DNA of 64,000 bases from Mucilaginibacter robiniae (GCF_012849215.1 NZ_CP051682.1:3844001-3908000), one strand, 5' to 3'; shown: positions 18,460-28,409, numbered from the stretch's first letter. Notes: generated by a model not told the origin, from the letters alone. Translations and numbers: made by a program.

Positions 18460-19269
18460 TTAACGGAACCAGCCGGTAATCTGAACAATGATGATTTCTT
18501 CTATAAATACCAGGAACATAGCTGTTACTACTGCCGAGTTAGCTGCTTTACCCACACCGGCTGTACCACTTGAGGAGTTCCATCCTTTATAGCTGCCTAC
18601 CATACCTACGGTAAACCCAAACACGATAGATTTGATTAAAGAGGATTCAAAATCAATAAAGCCCAAGGGTTGAAAAACCTGTTGCATATAAGTACTGTAG
18701 CTGGTACCTTCGTTAGCTATCACATTCAAGTAACCACCCAGTAAAGCCACAAAGCCAGCGTAAATAGCTAAAATAGGAATGCTGATGGTACAGGCTAACA
18801 CGCGTACACATACCAAGAATTTAAAAGGCTTGGTGCCCGAAACTTCCATAGCATCAATTTGCTCAGTAACGCGCATAGAACCCAACTCGGCACCAATACT
18901 TGAACCTACTCGTCCAGCACTGATAAGCGCCGTAACTAAGGGGGCCAAGGCCCGCATAATAGCAATAGATACCAATGAAGGTATCCAAGAAGTTGCACCG
19001 AACTGTAGTAAGGAAGGACGTGATTGCTTAGTGAAAATAACCCCCACAATAAAGCCGGTTAAAGTGATGAGAGCTAATGAGCGTACACCCACCTCCCAGC
19101 ATTGCTTAATCAGTTCCTGAAACTCGTAGGGTGGTACAAAGGCTTCCTTAAAAAAGCGAACCATGAATTTATAAACATCATACACACTTAAAAAGGTGTT
19201 GGTAATACGCCTTTTTATAGATGAAGAAGGTTTATTCAAGGTGGTCGATGTGCTGTCTTGCGTATCCAT
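18460..19269 (-). CDS. mlaE: MlaE-family ABC permease
   Basis: A 269-residue inner-membrane protein with five or so hydrophobic segments and the MlaE/Ttg2B core: SALITLTGFIVGVIFTKQS, a SAGRVGSSIGAELGSMRVTEQIDA motif (the conserved cytoplasmic EQIDA loop) and a C-terminal VFGFTVGMVGSYKGW. First gene of the mlaE-mlaF-mlaD operon; its promoter must lie in 19270-19597. No STAS protein (MlaB) or periplasmic carrier (MlaC) follows, as is usual for Bacteroidota. Confidence 0.9.
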   Translation of the reverse strand: MDTQDSTSTTLNKPSSSIKRRITNTFLSVYDVYKFMVRFFKEAFVPPYEFQELIKQCWEVGVRSLALITLTGFIVGVIFTKQSRPSLLQFGATSWIPSLVSIAIMRALAPLVTALISAGRVGSSIGAELGSMRVTEQIDAMEVSGTKPFKFLVCVRVLACTISIPILAIYAGFVALLGGYLNVIANEGTSYSTYMQQVFQPLGFIDFESSLIKSIVFGFTVGMVGSYKGWNSSSGTAGVGKAANSAVVTAMFLVFIEEIIIVQITGWFR

Positions 19270-19597
19270 TAATGAGGTGGTAAAATTACAGCATATTATT
19301 ATACTAACTGCTACAATACCTAAAAGTTATTGATCTTGTTTGTAAATGATTTGTAAAAACTGTCATTCATGTATATAGCATGTATTTACAGGCTGTAAAT
19401 ACATGCTAATTTATATTTACCAATAGGTACATGCCTTGCAGCATCGCACCAATACCGCACAATAATGTTGTTTTATTGCAGGCATCCGAATTTTTATGCA
19501 CTTTAGGCACCTGCAAGGTTTTACCACAGGTAAGTGATTGTAATAGTAGGCGTTTACCTTTTGTAAAACATTTAGTCGCTAAAACTATATAACCATT
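19270..19597. other. 328-bp divergent intergenic region
   Basis: Contains the start regions of the mla operon (minus) and the mutarotase gene (plus) and the inverted repeat at 19377-19407. I see no open frame or RNA gene in it. Confidence 0.6.
19377..19407. promoter_or_regulatory. 15-bp perfect palindrome between divergent genes
   Basis: AGCATGTATTTACAG (19377-19391), one central base, then the exact complement (19393-19407). It lies 108 bp upstream of mlaE and 190 bp upstream of the mutarotase gene. There is no T-run on either side, so an operator or cruciform is more likely than a terminator. Confidence 0.5.
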
Positions 19598-20773
19598 ATG
19601 ATAAACCTGAAAAACAAAACTTTTTATGCTGCCATGCTAGCCTCTGGTATACTGGCAGTATCGGCATGTAACCATTCATCAAACCAACAAAAAACATCTA
19701 TGACTGACAGTACTACCCAAGGGCAACTACCTGCCGCCTCGGGCTTCGACAAAATAATAGACGGTAAAGCGGTTAAGCTTTATACACTTAAAAATACTAA
19801 AGGCATACAGGCAGCAGTCACTAATTACGGCGGCCGACTAGTGAGCTTATTGATACCTGATGGTAAAGGTAAAACGGTTGATGTAGTAGCCGGCCCAGGT
19901 TCGGCAGATGATTATGAAGAAGCTAAAGGCAATTACTATGGGGCTTTGATTGGCCGTTATGGTAACCGTATTGGTAATGCAGAGTTTAAACTGGAAGGTA
20001 AAACTTACAAGTTGAACAATAATGATGGCCCAAATACACTGCATGGCGGTAAGGCTGGTTTCGATGTAAAAGTGTGGGATGCCAAACAGGTAGATGACCA
20101 TACGCTGGAACTAACTTATCTTTCGAAAGATGGTGAAGAAAGTTTTCCGGGTAACCTGAATGTGAAAGTTACTTATGTACTGAATGATGATGACGCTATT
20201 GAAGTGCATTATGAAGCTACTACCGATAAACCTACCATAATAAACTTAACTAACCACACCTACTGGAATCTAAACGGTAACGGCAGCGGCAGTATTTTGA
20301 AACATAGTCTGGAACTGAATGCTGACGGCTTTACACCAGTAAGTAATACTTTGATTCCTACCGGCGAGATTAGACCTACTGCTAATTCGCCATTTGATTT
20401 CCGTAAGCCTGCCGAAATTGGTTCACGCGTTGGTGAAGGTGATACGCAATTGAAATTTGGTAAAGGTTATGATCATAACTTTGTGTTGAATAAACATACG
20501 CTGCAAACTCCGATTGCCAAGGTACAAGGTGATGTAACCGGTATTATGATGGAAGTATTTACCGAAGAGCCAGGCATTCAATTTTATACCGGCAACTTTA
20601 TGAAAGGTGATTATAAATTTAAAGGTGGTGTTAAAGATGCTTACCGCACAGCATTTGCGCTGGAAACACAGCACTTTCCGGATTCACCGAACAAACCTAA
20701 TTTCCCAACCACCGAGTTGAAACCCGGACAAACGTACAAAACCACTACTATTTATAAGTTTTCTGCTAAATAA
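19598..20773 (+). CDS. galM: Galactose mutarotase (aldose 1-epimerase), lipoprotein
   Basis: A 391-residue mutarotase with a lipoprotein signal; the lipobox VSAC gives C24 as the lipidated residue. It interconverts alpha and beta anomers of aldoses. Landmarks are AAVTNYGGRLVSL, GRYGNRI, GPNTLHGGKAGFD (catalytic His region), NLTNHTYWNL (second His) and the catalytic Glu in ALETQHFPDSPN. Lipidation places it in the envelope, where it would act on sugars released by extracellular degradation. Single gene with a strong terminator behind it. Confidence 0.92.
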   Translation: MINLKNKTFYAAMLASGILAVSACNHSSNQQKTSMTDSTTQGQLPAASGFDKIIDGKAVKLYTLKNTKGIQAAVTNYGGRLVSLLIPDGKGKTVDVVAGPGSADDYEEAKGNYYGALIGRYGNRIGNAEFKLEGKTYKLNNNDGPNTLHGGKAGFDVKVWDAKQVDDHTLELTYLSKDGEESFPGNLNVKVTYVLNDDDAIEVHYEATTDKPTIINLTNHTYWNLNGNGSGSILKHSLELNADGFTPVSNTLIPTGEIRPTANSPFDFRKPAEIGSRVGEGDTQLKFGKGYDHNFVLNKHTLQTPIAKVQGDVTGIMMEVFTEEPGIQFYTGNFMKGDYKFKGGVKDAYRTAFALETQHFPDSPNKPNFPTTELKPGQTYKTTTIYKFSAK

Positions 20774-20795
20774 TTTGCAATAAGCTACATACATG

Positions 20796-20841
20796 AAAAG
20801 AGAAAGCCCAATTACTTAATAGTAATTGGGCTTTCTCTTTT
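20796..20841. terminator. Bidirectional terminator between mutarotase and catalase genes
   Basis: Perfect 21-bp inverted repeat (20796-20816 and 20821-20841) with a 4-nt loop; each arm contains AAAGCCCAATTACT or its complement. The outer A/T ends give T-runs on both strands, so it can serve both convergent genes. Confidence 0.9.
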
Positions 20842-20859
20842 GAAAATTATTATCGGTGC

Positions 20860-23049
20860 TTAAGCCGGAATTTTATCTTTTTTCTCGCGCTCCCAGAAAC
20901 GGTGCTGAGCTATAGCATGAATAAATTCTTTAGCTAGTTTGTCGGTTCCTTTATCTTCACCGAACAATACACCTGCTGTAGCTGGTGCACCAGTTTCAGG
21001 TTTGCCATTTTTAAGTTTAGCATTCACGTAAGTGGCTTTTACTAACTCGGTACCTTCAGCATCGGCTGCAATGGCTTTGCAATGACGGTATGCTTCATTA
21101 ATAAAGTGAATAGCATCCGGTTCATCCTTCAGCATAGCTACACTTTTTTCACCACCCGGAATGTACACGGCATCCACCAATACAGAAGAGAAAGCCAGGA
21201 AAGATTTATCAACCATAATCTGGTTGCCTTTAGAATCTTTAATAAAGCCTGCATGTGGAGCAATTACCCGCACTACTGCTTTTTCATCTTCTAGTGCTTT
21301 CTTCATAGTACTAATCGAGTCAGCATCTACACCATCGGCTGCTAAAAATGCTATTTGGCGGGTTTCAATACTGTCTTTTGGACTATTCGCCATGCTTAAT
21401 GCATCCGATTTATCTACCATTGGCTTGCGGGTATCTGGTTGGTAATCGTCAGGGTTGGCATCTGCACCGTAGCTGTGGTTTAGTGGATACTTAGGTTCGG
21501 GTACTTCCATACCTAAACCTTCGGCTACACCTTTAGCTAGGGTTTTATCTACTTTATTCAGTAGCACTAATACACGTTCACGAATATCCATCATATCTAC
21601 TTTACCCAATTCAAAACGTAAAGCATCCATGATGTGTGTTTTTTCGGCTTCACTCTGGCTATTGTAGAATAGGGTAGCCTGGCTGAAAAAATCCATAAAG
21701 CTTTTCGCACGTTTACGAATTTTTGGTCCTTCTACACGTTCAGGATAGCTTACATAACCGCCGTTTGAGGCCATAGCTTGTTCAGGATAACCACCACCCA
21801 TAGTATTCGGGTGGTAAGCTGCTTTACCTTTATTAATTTGCTGGCGCATGTGTCCGTCGCGCTGGTTATTATGCACGGTATTGATAGGACGGTTAATTGG
21901 TATTTCCTGGAAGTTAGGACTGCCTAAACGTTTTAACTGTGTATCGGTGTATGAAAATAAGCGACCTTGCAGCAGCGGATCGTTACTAAAATCAATACCA
22001 GGTACTACGTGGCCCAAGTGGTAAGCTACTTGTTCAGTTTCAGCGAAGTAGTTATCCGGATTTCGATTCAGTACCAAACGGCCAATAGGCTGAACAGGCA
22101 CTAATTCTTCCGGTATGATTTTGGTGGCATCCAGTAAATCAAAGTTGTACTTCAATTCGTCTTCTTCCGGAATAAGCTGTACCCCAAATTCCCATTCAGG
22201 GAAAGCGCCGGCTTCAATAGCCTCATGCAAATCGCGACGGTGAAAATCAGGATCTTTACCAGATATTTTTTGTGCTTCATCCCAAGCTACAGAGTGTACA
22301 CCCAATTTGGGTTTAAAGTGAAATTTAACAAAGGTGCTTTTGCCTTCTTCGTTAATAAAACGGAAGGTATGCACACCAAAGCCCTGCATCATGCGGTAGC
22401 TGCGCGGAATGGCACGATCGCTCATTACCCACATAATCATGTGCATAGATTCTGGCGATAAAGAAACCCAATCCCAAAAAGTATCATGTGCTGAAGCCGC
22501 TTGCGGGATTTCATTATGTGGCTCTGGTTTCACTGCGTGTATCAAATCCGGAAACTTGATCGCATCCTGTATGAAAAACACAGGTATGTTGTTACCCACC
22601 ATGTCAAAGTTACCTTCTTCGGTGTAAAACTTAATGGCAAAGCCACGCACATCACGAGCTAAATCGGTTGAACCACGTGAACCGGCAACCGTAGAGAAAC
22701 GCAAAAATACCGGGGTTTTACGTGAAGGATCAGTTAAAAATTTTGCTTTGGTGTATTTGCTAAAAGAACTATCGTAAGCCTCAAAATAACCATGTGCTGC
22801 AGCACCGCGGGCATGTACCACGCGTTCCGGAATACGCTCATGGTCAAAATGAGTCATTTTTTCCCGATAGTGAAAATCTTCTAAAAGAGATGGGCCTCTT
22901 TCACCGGCTTTTAAGGTGTTGTTGTCATCATTAATATACAGGCCGGTGTTGGTGGTCATGAACTCGCCTGTTCCGCTTTCGGTGTGAGACGCCAGATTGT
23001 CAATCTTTTTGTTGTTGTTTTCAGAATTGTCTGATTTTGTGCTTTTCAT
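20860..23049 (-). CDS. katE: Large-subunit catalase (HPII/KatE type)
   Basis: A 729-residue monofunctional haem catalase that converts hydrogen peroxide to water and oxygen. The catalytic His is H79 in RVVHARGAAAHGYFE, the Asn is N153 in DMVGNN and the proximal haem Tyr is Y367 in RLFSYTDTQ. The C-terminal 170 residues (from about 555; RQIAFLAADGVDADSI) form a flavodoxin/DJ-1-like domain that marks the large-subunit clade. The Asn/Lys-rich N-terminal extension is also typical. Monocistronic. OxyR- or stationary-phase control is likely but not visible. Confidence 0.95.
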   Translation of the reverse strand: MKSTKSDNSENNNKKIDNLASHTESGTGEFMTTNTGLYINDDNNTLKAGERGPSLLEDFHYREKMTHFDHERIPERVVHARGAAAHGYFEAYDSSFSKYTKAKFLTDPSRKTPVFLRFSTVAGSRGSTDLARDVRGFAIKFYTEEGNFDMVGNNIPVFFIQDAIKFPDLIHAVKPEPHNEIPQAASAHDTFWDWVSLSPESMHMIMWVMSDRAIPRSYRMMQGFGVHTFRFINEEGKSTFVKFHFKPKLGVHSVAWDEAQKISGKDPDFHRRDLHEAIEAGAFPEWEFGVQLIPEEDELKYNFDLLDATKIIPEELVPVQPIGRLVLNRNPDNYFAETEQVAYHLGHVVPGIDFSNDPLLQGRLFSYTDTQLKRLGSPNFQEIPINRPINTVHNNQRDGHMRQQINKGKAAYHPNTMGGGYPEQAMASNGGYVSYPERVEGPKIRKRAKSFMDFFSQATLFYNSQSEAEKTHIMDALRFELGKVDMMDIRERVLVLLNKVDKTLAKGVAEGLGMEVPEPKYPLNHSYGADANPDDYQPDTRKPMVDKSDALSMANSPKDSIETRQIAFLAADGVDADSISTMKKALEDEKAVVRVIAPHAGFIKDSKGNQIMVDKSFLAFSSVLVDAVYIPGGEKSVAMLKDEPDAIHFINEAYRHCKAIAADAEGTELVKATYVNAKLKNGKPETGAPATAGVLFGEDKGTDKLAKEFIHAIAQHRFWEREKKDKIPA

Positions 23050-23224
23050 AAGTAAGGGGCAGGATCGTTAGTTAATTTGAAGTTAAAACCATCAACTTAC
23101 AGCATTGTTCTGTTTGTATACAATCAATAATCTTTATAATTAAAAATGGCCTGTCTTCCTGTAACTTAATGCAATTACAAAAAGCTATAAAACCTTTTGA
23201 TTGAAAAGCGACTTTATAACTGGT

Positions 23225-23503
23225 ATGAATGCATATCAGGAAAAATGGATAGAGGTTTTGAGTAACGCTCACATAAAAGATTGGAAAATTGAACCTCAAG
23301 ACAACGATATTGCCATTACGCTACCACAAGGTACGCAGGCCAAAACTGTACTAGAAAATCTACCCGATGTAGTAGCTACTTTATCTTTAGATATAACTGT
23401 ACCCAAAGAACGTTTGAAGTTTGTTTTGAAAAGCGGTCAGGAAGTGCACGATTACGTTTTAAATCCTACTGATGAGGATTTGAGTACCGCTAAAAGGGTT
23501 TAA
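23225..23503 (+). CDS. Small conserved-looking hypothetical protein
   Basis: A 92-residue acidic protein starting at the ATG at 23225; the longer frame uses a TTG. Its sequence (MNAYQEKWIEVLSNAHI..., ending DLSTAKRV) looks like a compact alpha/beta fold with the pattern DNDIAITLPQ and SLDITVPKERLKFVLKS. It has no signal peptide, cysteine or catalytic motif that I recognise. It is divergent from the catalase gene (175 bp between starts) and ends 5 bp before the MFS gene stop. Function unknown. Confidence 0.65.
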   Translation: MNAYQEKWIEVLSNAHIKDWKIEPQDNDIAITLPQGTQAKTVLENLPDVVATLSLDITVPKERLKFVLKSGQEVHDYVLNPTDEDLSTAKRV

Positions 23504-23508
23504 AGCAG

Positions 23509-24687
23509 TTAAAACTTGATTTTGGTTGAAATAGCTGCTACCGAGCAACCCATTACCATCACCAATATCAAAGCAATACGCAAATTAAAAGCGCCTGATA
23601 AAAAGCCGATAACAGGAGGACCTACCAGAAACCCTACAAACCCAATGGTTGAAACTGCTGCCAATGCCATGCCGGGCGACATGGTAGTAGAGCGCCCGGC
23701 TAAACTATAAACCATAGGTACTACAGAAGATACACCGGCACCAACCAGTAAAAAGCCAACCATAGCAGGTAACAGGTAGGGAAACAGAATAGCAATAAAA
23801 ATGCCGGATGCTGTTAAAATACCACTTACCTGTAAAGTACGTTTAACGCCAAACCGGTGGGCAAAGCCATCAGCCACAAAACGGCCTAAAGCCATAGTGC
23901 CCATAGCGCAAGTATAACCAGCCGCCATCCAGGCATTTTGTGCATGTACCACTTTCTTAAAATAGATGACGCTCCAGTCGAACATAGCCCCTTCGCAAAT
24001 CAATGAGCAAAAGGCAATGATACCCAATTTGATCAAAGATCGGTCGGGTAGTACAAACATAGGGCTATCATCAGCAGGTGTGTGGTCATCCAGCAAGTAG
24101 CGCACACTTATTAGTAAACCTATAATTACCAGTATGGCAATTACGGTAAAATGTTGTACTGGTAAAATGTTGCTGGCTATCATGAACGTGCCAATACCAG
24201 CTCCTGCAAAGCCTGCCAAACTCCACAAACCGTGAAAAGATGCTAGGATAGGGCGGTTGTACATTTTCTCAGTAGCAACAGCCTGCGTATTTACGGCAAT
24301 ATTGGCCGAATTACTGGCAAAGCCATAAGCCACCATACAGGCAATCAGCAGCGGAATATTAGGTGCTGCACCTAAGCCAATTAGTGCTACACTATACAAA
24401 ATTAAGGCTGCAATAGCTAGCTTGCGGCTGCCTACCTTACTAATCATCCAGCCGGCAAAGGGCAGCGATAGCATTAAGCCTACAGGTATAGAAAATAGAA
24501 TAGCACCCAAAGCTGTGTCAGATAAGTTTAACGATTGTTGAATAGTAGCAATGCGTGATGCCCAACTGGCGAAAATCAATCCGGGTAGAAAAAAAATAGC
24601 GCCTACAGCTGCACGTAATACCTCCTTTGAATATCGGTACGGCGTGGTTGATATTGTAGATGCCAGTGAATTGGTGTTGTTTGCCAT
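23509..24687 (-). CDS. MFS transporter
   Basis: A 392-residue polytopic protein with about 12 membrane segments. The loop after TM2 carries ISKVGSRKLA, a version of the MFS D/G-x3-G-R/K motif, and a similar FAHRFGVKRTL follows TM8. AVGAIFFLPGLIFASWASRIATIQ at the N-terminus resembles the YbjJ-like sugar/efflux carriers. Substrate unknown. It is divergent from the pirin gene (177 bp). Confidence 0.85.
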   Translation of the reverse strand: MANNTNSLASTISTTPYRYSKEVLRAAVGAIFFLPGLIFASWASRIATIQQSLNLSDTALGAILFSIPVGLMLSLPFAGWMISKVGSRKLAIAALILYSVALIGLGAAPNIPLLIACMVAYGFASNSANIAVNTQAVATEKMYNRPILASFHGLWSLAGFAGAGIGTFMIASNILPVQHFTVIAILVIIGLLISVRYLLDDHTPADDSPMFVLPDRSLIKLGIIAFCSLICEGAMFDWSVIYFKKVVHAQNAWMAAGYTCAMGTMALGRFVADGFAHRFGVKRTLQVSGILTASGIFIAILFPYLLPAMVGFLLVGAGVSSVVPMVYSLAGRSTTMSPGMALAAVSTIGFVGFLVGPPVIGFLSGAFNLRIALILVMVMGCSVAAISTKIKF

Positions 24688-24863
24688 GCCGTAAAAGTAC
24701 TTGAAATAGCCAAAGCTGCTAAAACATTAGTTTAATACTTGCCGGTACATGACATTGCCACGGTTTTCTGGTCTATATGGCAGGGTACTACTAAAATAGG
24801 ATGTTTAAACACAAATTGGTCCGGCATGTGTAATAGGTAAAAACATAAATATACTTTGATTTT

Positions 24864-25718
24864 ATGAGAACCATTAAAAATATATATCCGGCAGTTTATT
24901 CACCTGTTGCCGATTTGGTTACCTATCGGGCATTACCTACGCAATATGTAGAGTATGTTGATCCTTTCTTATTTTTAAATCATCATGGTCCGCAAGTGTA
25001 CCAGTCCAATAATCAAGGTTTACCTTTTGGGCCGCATCCGCATCGTGGTATGGAAACGGTTACATTTATTCTAGAAGGTGATATTGCTCACAAGGATAGC
25101 AGCGGACACGAAAGCGTGATTAAAGGTGGTGGCGTACAATGGATGCGAGCAGGTAGTGGTTTAATTCATGCCGAAATCTCATCAGATGAGTTCAAGCAGC
25201 AAGGTGGCGATCTGGAGATTTTACAACTGTGGGTAAATTTGCCTGCACGGTTAAAAATGGCTGAACCTTATTACATTGGTAAGCAAAAAGAAGAAATACC
25301 CAGCTTAGTACTGAATGAAGGAAAAGTTACTGCTAATGTAATATCTGGCGACTGGGGAAATACTCACGGGGCTTTTGAATCATCAACGGGTATATTTTTG
25401 AGCACTGTGTATTTTAAACCAGGAGCTGAGCTAGATATTACCATACCAGAAGCACACAACGTCTTCTTTTACGTAATTGCCAGTGAACTGAACGTGAATG
25501 GTACAGCGGTGAAAGCTTTACATCTGGCAGAGTTTAACCATGATGGCGATACTCTGCATATTACTTCAGCTACAGATGGTATTTTGCTGTTAGGACATGC
25601 TATGCCGTTTAATGAGCCTGTAGTAGCACAAGGTCCATTTGTGATGAACACGCAAGAGGAAATTATGCAGGCGTATGATGATTATCGTAAAGGCAAATTT
25701 GGCACTTGGAATCATTAA
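24864..25718 (+). CDS. Pirin-family cupin protein
   Basis: A 284-residue pirin. The N-terminal cupin holds the metal ligands in FGPHPHRGMET (H58, H60) and GLIHAE (H102, E104), with the expected GGGVQWMRAGSG between them. Bacterial pirins with this motif bind Fe or another metal; some act as quercetin 2,3-dioxygenases and others as regulators. The gene starts a plus-strand run with the aldehyde dehydrogenase and SDR genes, but a terminator separates it from them. Confidence 0.92.
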   Translation: MRTIKNIYPAVYSPVADLVTYRALPTQYVEYVDPFLFLNHHGPQVYQSNNQGLPFGPHPHRGMETVTFILEGDIAHKDSSGHESVIKGGGVQWMRAGSGLIHAEISSDEFKQQGGDLEILQLWVNLPARLKMAEPYYIGKQKEEIPSLVLNEGKVTANVISGDWGNTHGAFESSTGIFLSTVYFKPGAELDITIPEAHNVFFYVIASELNVNGTAVKALHLAEFNHDGDTLHITSATDGILLLGHAMPFNEPVVAQGPFVMNTQEEIMQAYDDYRKGKFGTWNH

Positions 25719-25740
25719 GTTCAGCTAATAGAGATTGGGG

Positions 25741-25779
25741 AAAGGTCTTTAACAGGAACGTTAAAGACCTTTTCTTTTT
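25741..25779 (+). terminator. Terminator of the pirin gene
   Basis: Perfect 13-bp stem AAAGGTCTTTAAC (25741-25753) and its complement (25760-25772), 6-nt loop, then TCTTTTT. Confidence 0.85.
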
Positions 25780-25897
25780 ATCATGCCTTTGTCAGATACG
25801 AGCTAATATCAATTTTAAGGAAACTGCCTTGATGTCTGGATGTTGCAATGTTTGAGTATTAGTTAATTAATGTAATGCTTACTAAAATATAACTATA

Positions 25898-27355
25898 ATG
25901 GAACAGTACAGTAATTTGAATCAGCAGTTTATAAATGGTGTTTGGCGAGATGGCAGTGAAAGCGATACTATTGATAATTTGAATCCTTACGATAATACCA
26001 TAATTAATACTTTTAAAGCGGCCAGTAAGCAAGATGTAGATGAAGCTTACGACACGGCTAAAGAGGCTTCAAAAACCTGGAGCAAAACTAACCCGCTGGT
26101 AAGACGAGATTTGATGTTACGTGCAGCCGACATCATTATGAAGCGCAAAGATGAACTTGCTGAGTGGCTGATTAAAGAAGCAGGTGGCACGGCCTTGAAA
26201 GCCCAGGTTGAGATTAAGCAAAGTTATGATATGTTGATTGAAGCATCAGGTTATCCAACCCGTATGCACGGTCTTACCATCCCATCATTTACAGATGGTA
26301 AAGAAACCTTTGTGTTTCGTAAAGCATTAGGTGTAGTCAGCATGATTAGCCCATGGAACTTTCCATTGTACCTTTCTATGCGTACCATAGCACCTGCTAT
26401 AGCCGTAGGTAATGCTATCGTGATTAAGCCGGCATCACAATCGCCGGTAACAGGAGGGACTATCATAGCTAAGCTTTTTGAAGAAGCAGGTATTCCAAAA
26501 GGAGTCATCAATTGTGTTGTAGGTAAATCGGCCAACATAGGGGATTATTTCACCGGGCATCCAGGCTCACGCCTAATTTCTTTTACCGGTTCAACACTAG
26601 TGGGTAAAGGTATTGGCCGTATTGGTGGCGAAGCGTTGAAAAAGCTGGCATTAGAGTTAGGCGGCAATAATGCATTTATCATATTGGATGATGCCGATGT
26701 GGATAGAGCGGTAGATTCAGCCATTTTCGGTCGGTTTATGCACCAAGGGCAAATTTGTATGTCAACCAATCGTATTCTGGTGCATGATAGTATTTACGAA
26801 GAGTTCAAGGAGAAATATGTAGCCAAAGCCAAAACGTTAACCTATGGCGATCCGGCTGATCCAAAAACCATTGTAGGTCCGTTGATTGATAATAAAGCAG
26901 TACAGCATGTGTTAGGCTTAATTGAAAAAACAGTTGCCGCTGGCGCTAAGTTAGAGTTAGGTGGTAAAGCAGAAGGTAATGTGGTACAACCCACTATATT
27001 ATCGGAAGTAACTAAAGATATGGCTATTTTCCAGGAAGAGGTCTTCGGTCCGGCTGTAGGATTAGTTCGGTTTAAAACGGATGAAGAAGCTATTGAACTG
27101 GCTAATGGTACTGATTATGGATTGAGTGGCGCCCTGCATACTCGCGATTTGCAACGTGGTTTTACTATAGCCAAGCAAATTGAAACTGGCATGATTCACA
27201 TTAACGATCAATCAGTAAATGATGAAATGAACACACCATTCGGTGGGGAGAAAGACTCAGGCGTAGGGCGTTTCGGTAATGACTTTATTGTGGATGAGTT
27301 GACTACTGTGCAATGGATCAGTGTACAGGTGGAACCAAGAAAATATCCATTTTAA
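25898..27355 (+). CDS. NAD(P)-dependent aldehyde dehydrogenase
   Basis: A 485-residue ALDH that oxidises an aldehyde to the acid. It has the cofactor motif SPWNFPLYLSMR, ITFTGS-like ISFTGSTLVGK, catalytic Glu in LELGGNNAFI and nucleophile C287 in GQICMSTNR, with the EVFGPAVG signature near residue 387. The sequence is closest in feel to the benzaldehyde/vanillin/salicylaldehyde dehydrogenase group, but that is a guess from HQGQICMSTNR. The next gene, an SDR, begins 64 bp later on the same strand, so the pair may handle an alcohol/aldehyde together. Confidence 0.9.
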   Translation: MEQYSNLNQQFINGVWRDGSESDTIDNLNPYDNTIINTFKAASKQDVDEAYDTAKEASKTWSKTNPLVRRDLMLRAADIIMKRKDELAEWLIKEAGGTALKAQVEIKQSYDMLIEASGYPTRMHGLTIPSFTDGKETFVFRKALGVVSMISPWNFPLYLSMRTIAPAIAVGNAIVIKPASQSPVTGGTIIAKLFEEAGIPKGVINCVVGKSANIGDYFTGHPGSRLISFTGSTLVGKGIGRIGGEALKKLALELGGNNAFIILDDADVDRAVDSAIFGRFMHQGQICMSTNRILVHDSIYEEFKEKYVAKAKTLTYGDPADPKTIVGPLIDNKAVQHVLGLIEKTVAAGAKLELGGKAEGNVVQPTILSEVTKDMAIFQEEVFGPAVGLVRFKTDEEAIELANGTDYGLSGALHTRDLQRGFTIAKQIETGMIHINDQSVNDEMNTPFGGEKDSGVGRFGNDFIVDELTTVQWISVQVEPRKYPF

Positions 27356-27419
27356 CATAAAATTAAACTTTTAATTAAATGCAGGGTTCTATAATTCTGA
27401 AAACCTGCATTTGATTGAT

Positions 27420-28409
27420 ATGACTGCTACCAAAAACTTTTACGCATCACCTCTCAATAAAAAAACAATAGTAATTACTGGTGCTACCAGTGGCATTGGC
27501 CGTGCTACCGCTTTGGAGTTTGCCCGTTATGGCGCTAAAGTAGTGTTAGCTGCCCGCCAAAAAGATGTACTGGATGAAATGGTTAACCTATGCGACCGGT
27601 TAGGAGGCAAAGCTATAGCCGTAGTAACTGATGTTACCGATGCCGAAGCTGTTCAAAAGCTGGCTAAAGATGCCTGCATATTTGGTGGTAGTATTGATGT
27701 CTGGGTAAACATAGCAGGCATTGGTGCCTTAGGTGAGTTCACAACTATTCCGATCGAAGTACACGATCAAATTATCCGTACTAATCTCTTAGGCTATATA
27801 CATGGCGCTTATGCTGCCATCACACAGTTTAAAAAGCAAAAACGTGGGGTGCTTATTAACCTTAACTCGGTAGGTGGTTGGGTAGCTTTACCGTTTTCTG
27901 TATCTTATGCCGCCAGTAAATTCGGAGTACGTGGTTACTCAGAGGCATTACGAGGTGAGCTAAGCGGTTGCCCTGGTATTCATATTTGTGATGTATTTCC
28001 ATCGTTTGTAGATACCCCAGGCCCTAGCCATGCGGCTAATTATACGGGTAAACTGTTAAAGCCCATGAAGCCTTTGGTACCAACCTCAAAAGTGGCTTGT
28101 ACAGTAGTATCGCTGGCGCAAAATCCTAAAGATTCTGTTACCTTAGGTAGCTCTGCTTATTTGGCTCGTTTTAGCCAGTGGGTTTCGCCTAAACTAACCC
28201 GCTGGAGCCTGGCTAAATTCATGACCTTGTACTTTAAGCAGGCAGAGCCTGCACCGGTAACCAATGGAAGCATATTCGAGCCTACCCGAACGCACAACCA
28301 AATTTCGGGCGGTTATTCATCCAAAGTAAGCACTAAAAAAGCTTCAAAAGTGGCAGCTGTTGCCGGGGTTGCACTCGGTGCATTTCTAGTACTACGAAAG
28401 CTAATATAA
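27420..28409 (+). CDS. SDR oxidoreductase with C-terminal membrane anchor
   Basis: A 329-residue short-chain dehydrogenase starting at the ATG at 27420 (three codons inside the longest frame, which uses TTG). Motifs: TGATSGIGRA for NAD(P), VNIAGIG, NLNSVGGW (Ser) and YAASKFGVRGYSEA (Tyr, Lys). After the catalytic core (about 250) comes a tail that ends with a hydrophobic segment VAAVAGVALGAFLVL and RKLI, probably a tail anchor. Substrate unknown. Likely cotranscribed with the upstream aldehyde dehydrogenase. Confidence 0.85.
   Translation: MTATKNFYASPLNKKTIVITGATSGIGRATALEFARYGAKVVLAARQKDVLDEMVNLCDRLGGKAIAVVTDVTDAEAVQKLAKDACIFGGSIDVWVNIAGIGALGEFTTIPIEVHDQIIRTNLLGYIHGAYAAITQFKKQKRGVLINLNSVGGWVALPFSVSYAASKFGVRGYSEALRGELSGCPGIHICDVFPSFVDTPGPSHAANYTGKLLKPMKPLVPTSKVACTVVSLAQNPKDSVTLGSSAYLARFSQWVSPKLTRWSLAKFMTLYFKQAEPAPVTNGSIFEPTRTHNQISGGYSSKVSTKKASKVAAVAGVALGAFLVLRKLI

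Noticed and set aside
16621..19269. Missing mlaB and mlaC as a sign of a broken lipid transporter.
   Set aside because: Three-gene E-F-D operons without these genes are common outside Proteobacteria, and all three genes here are intact.
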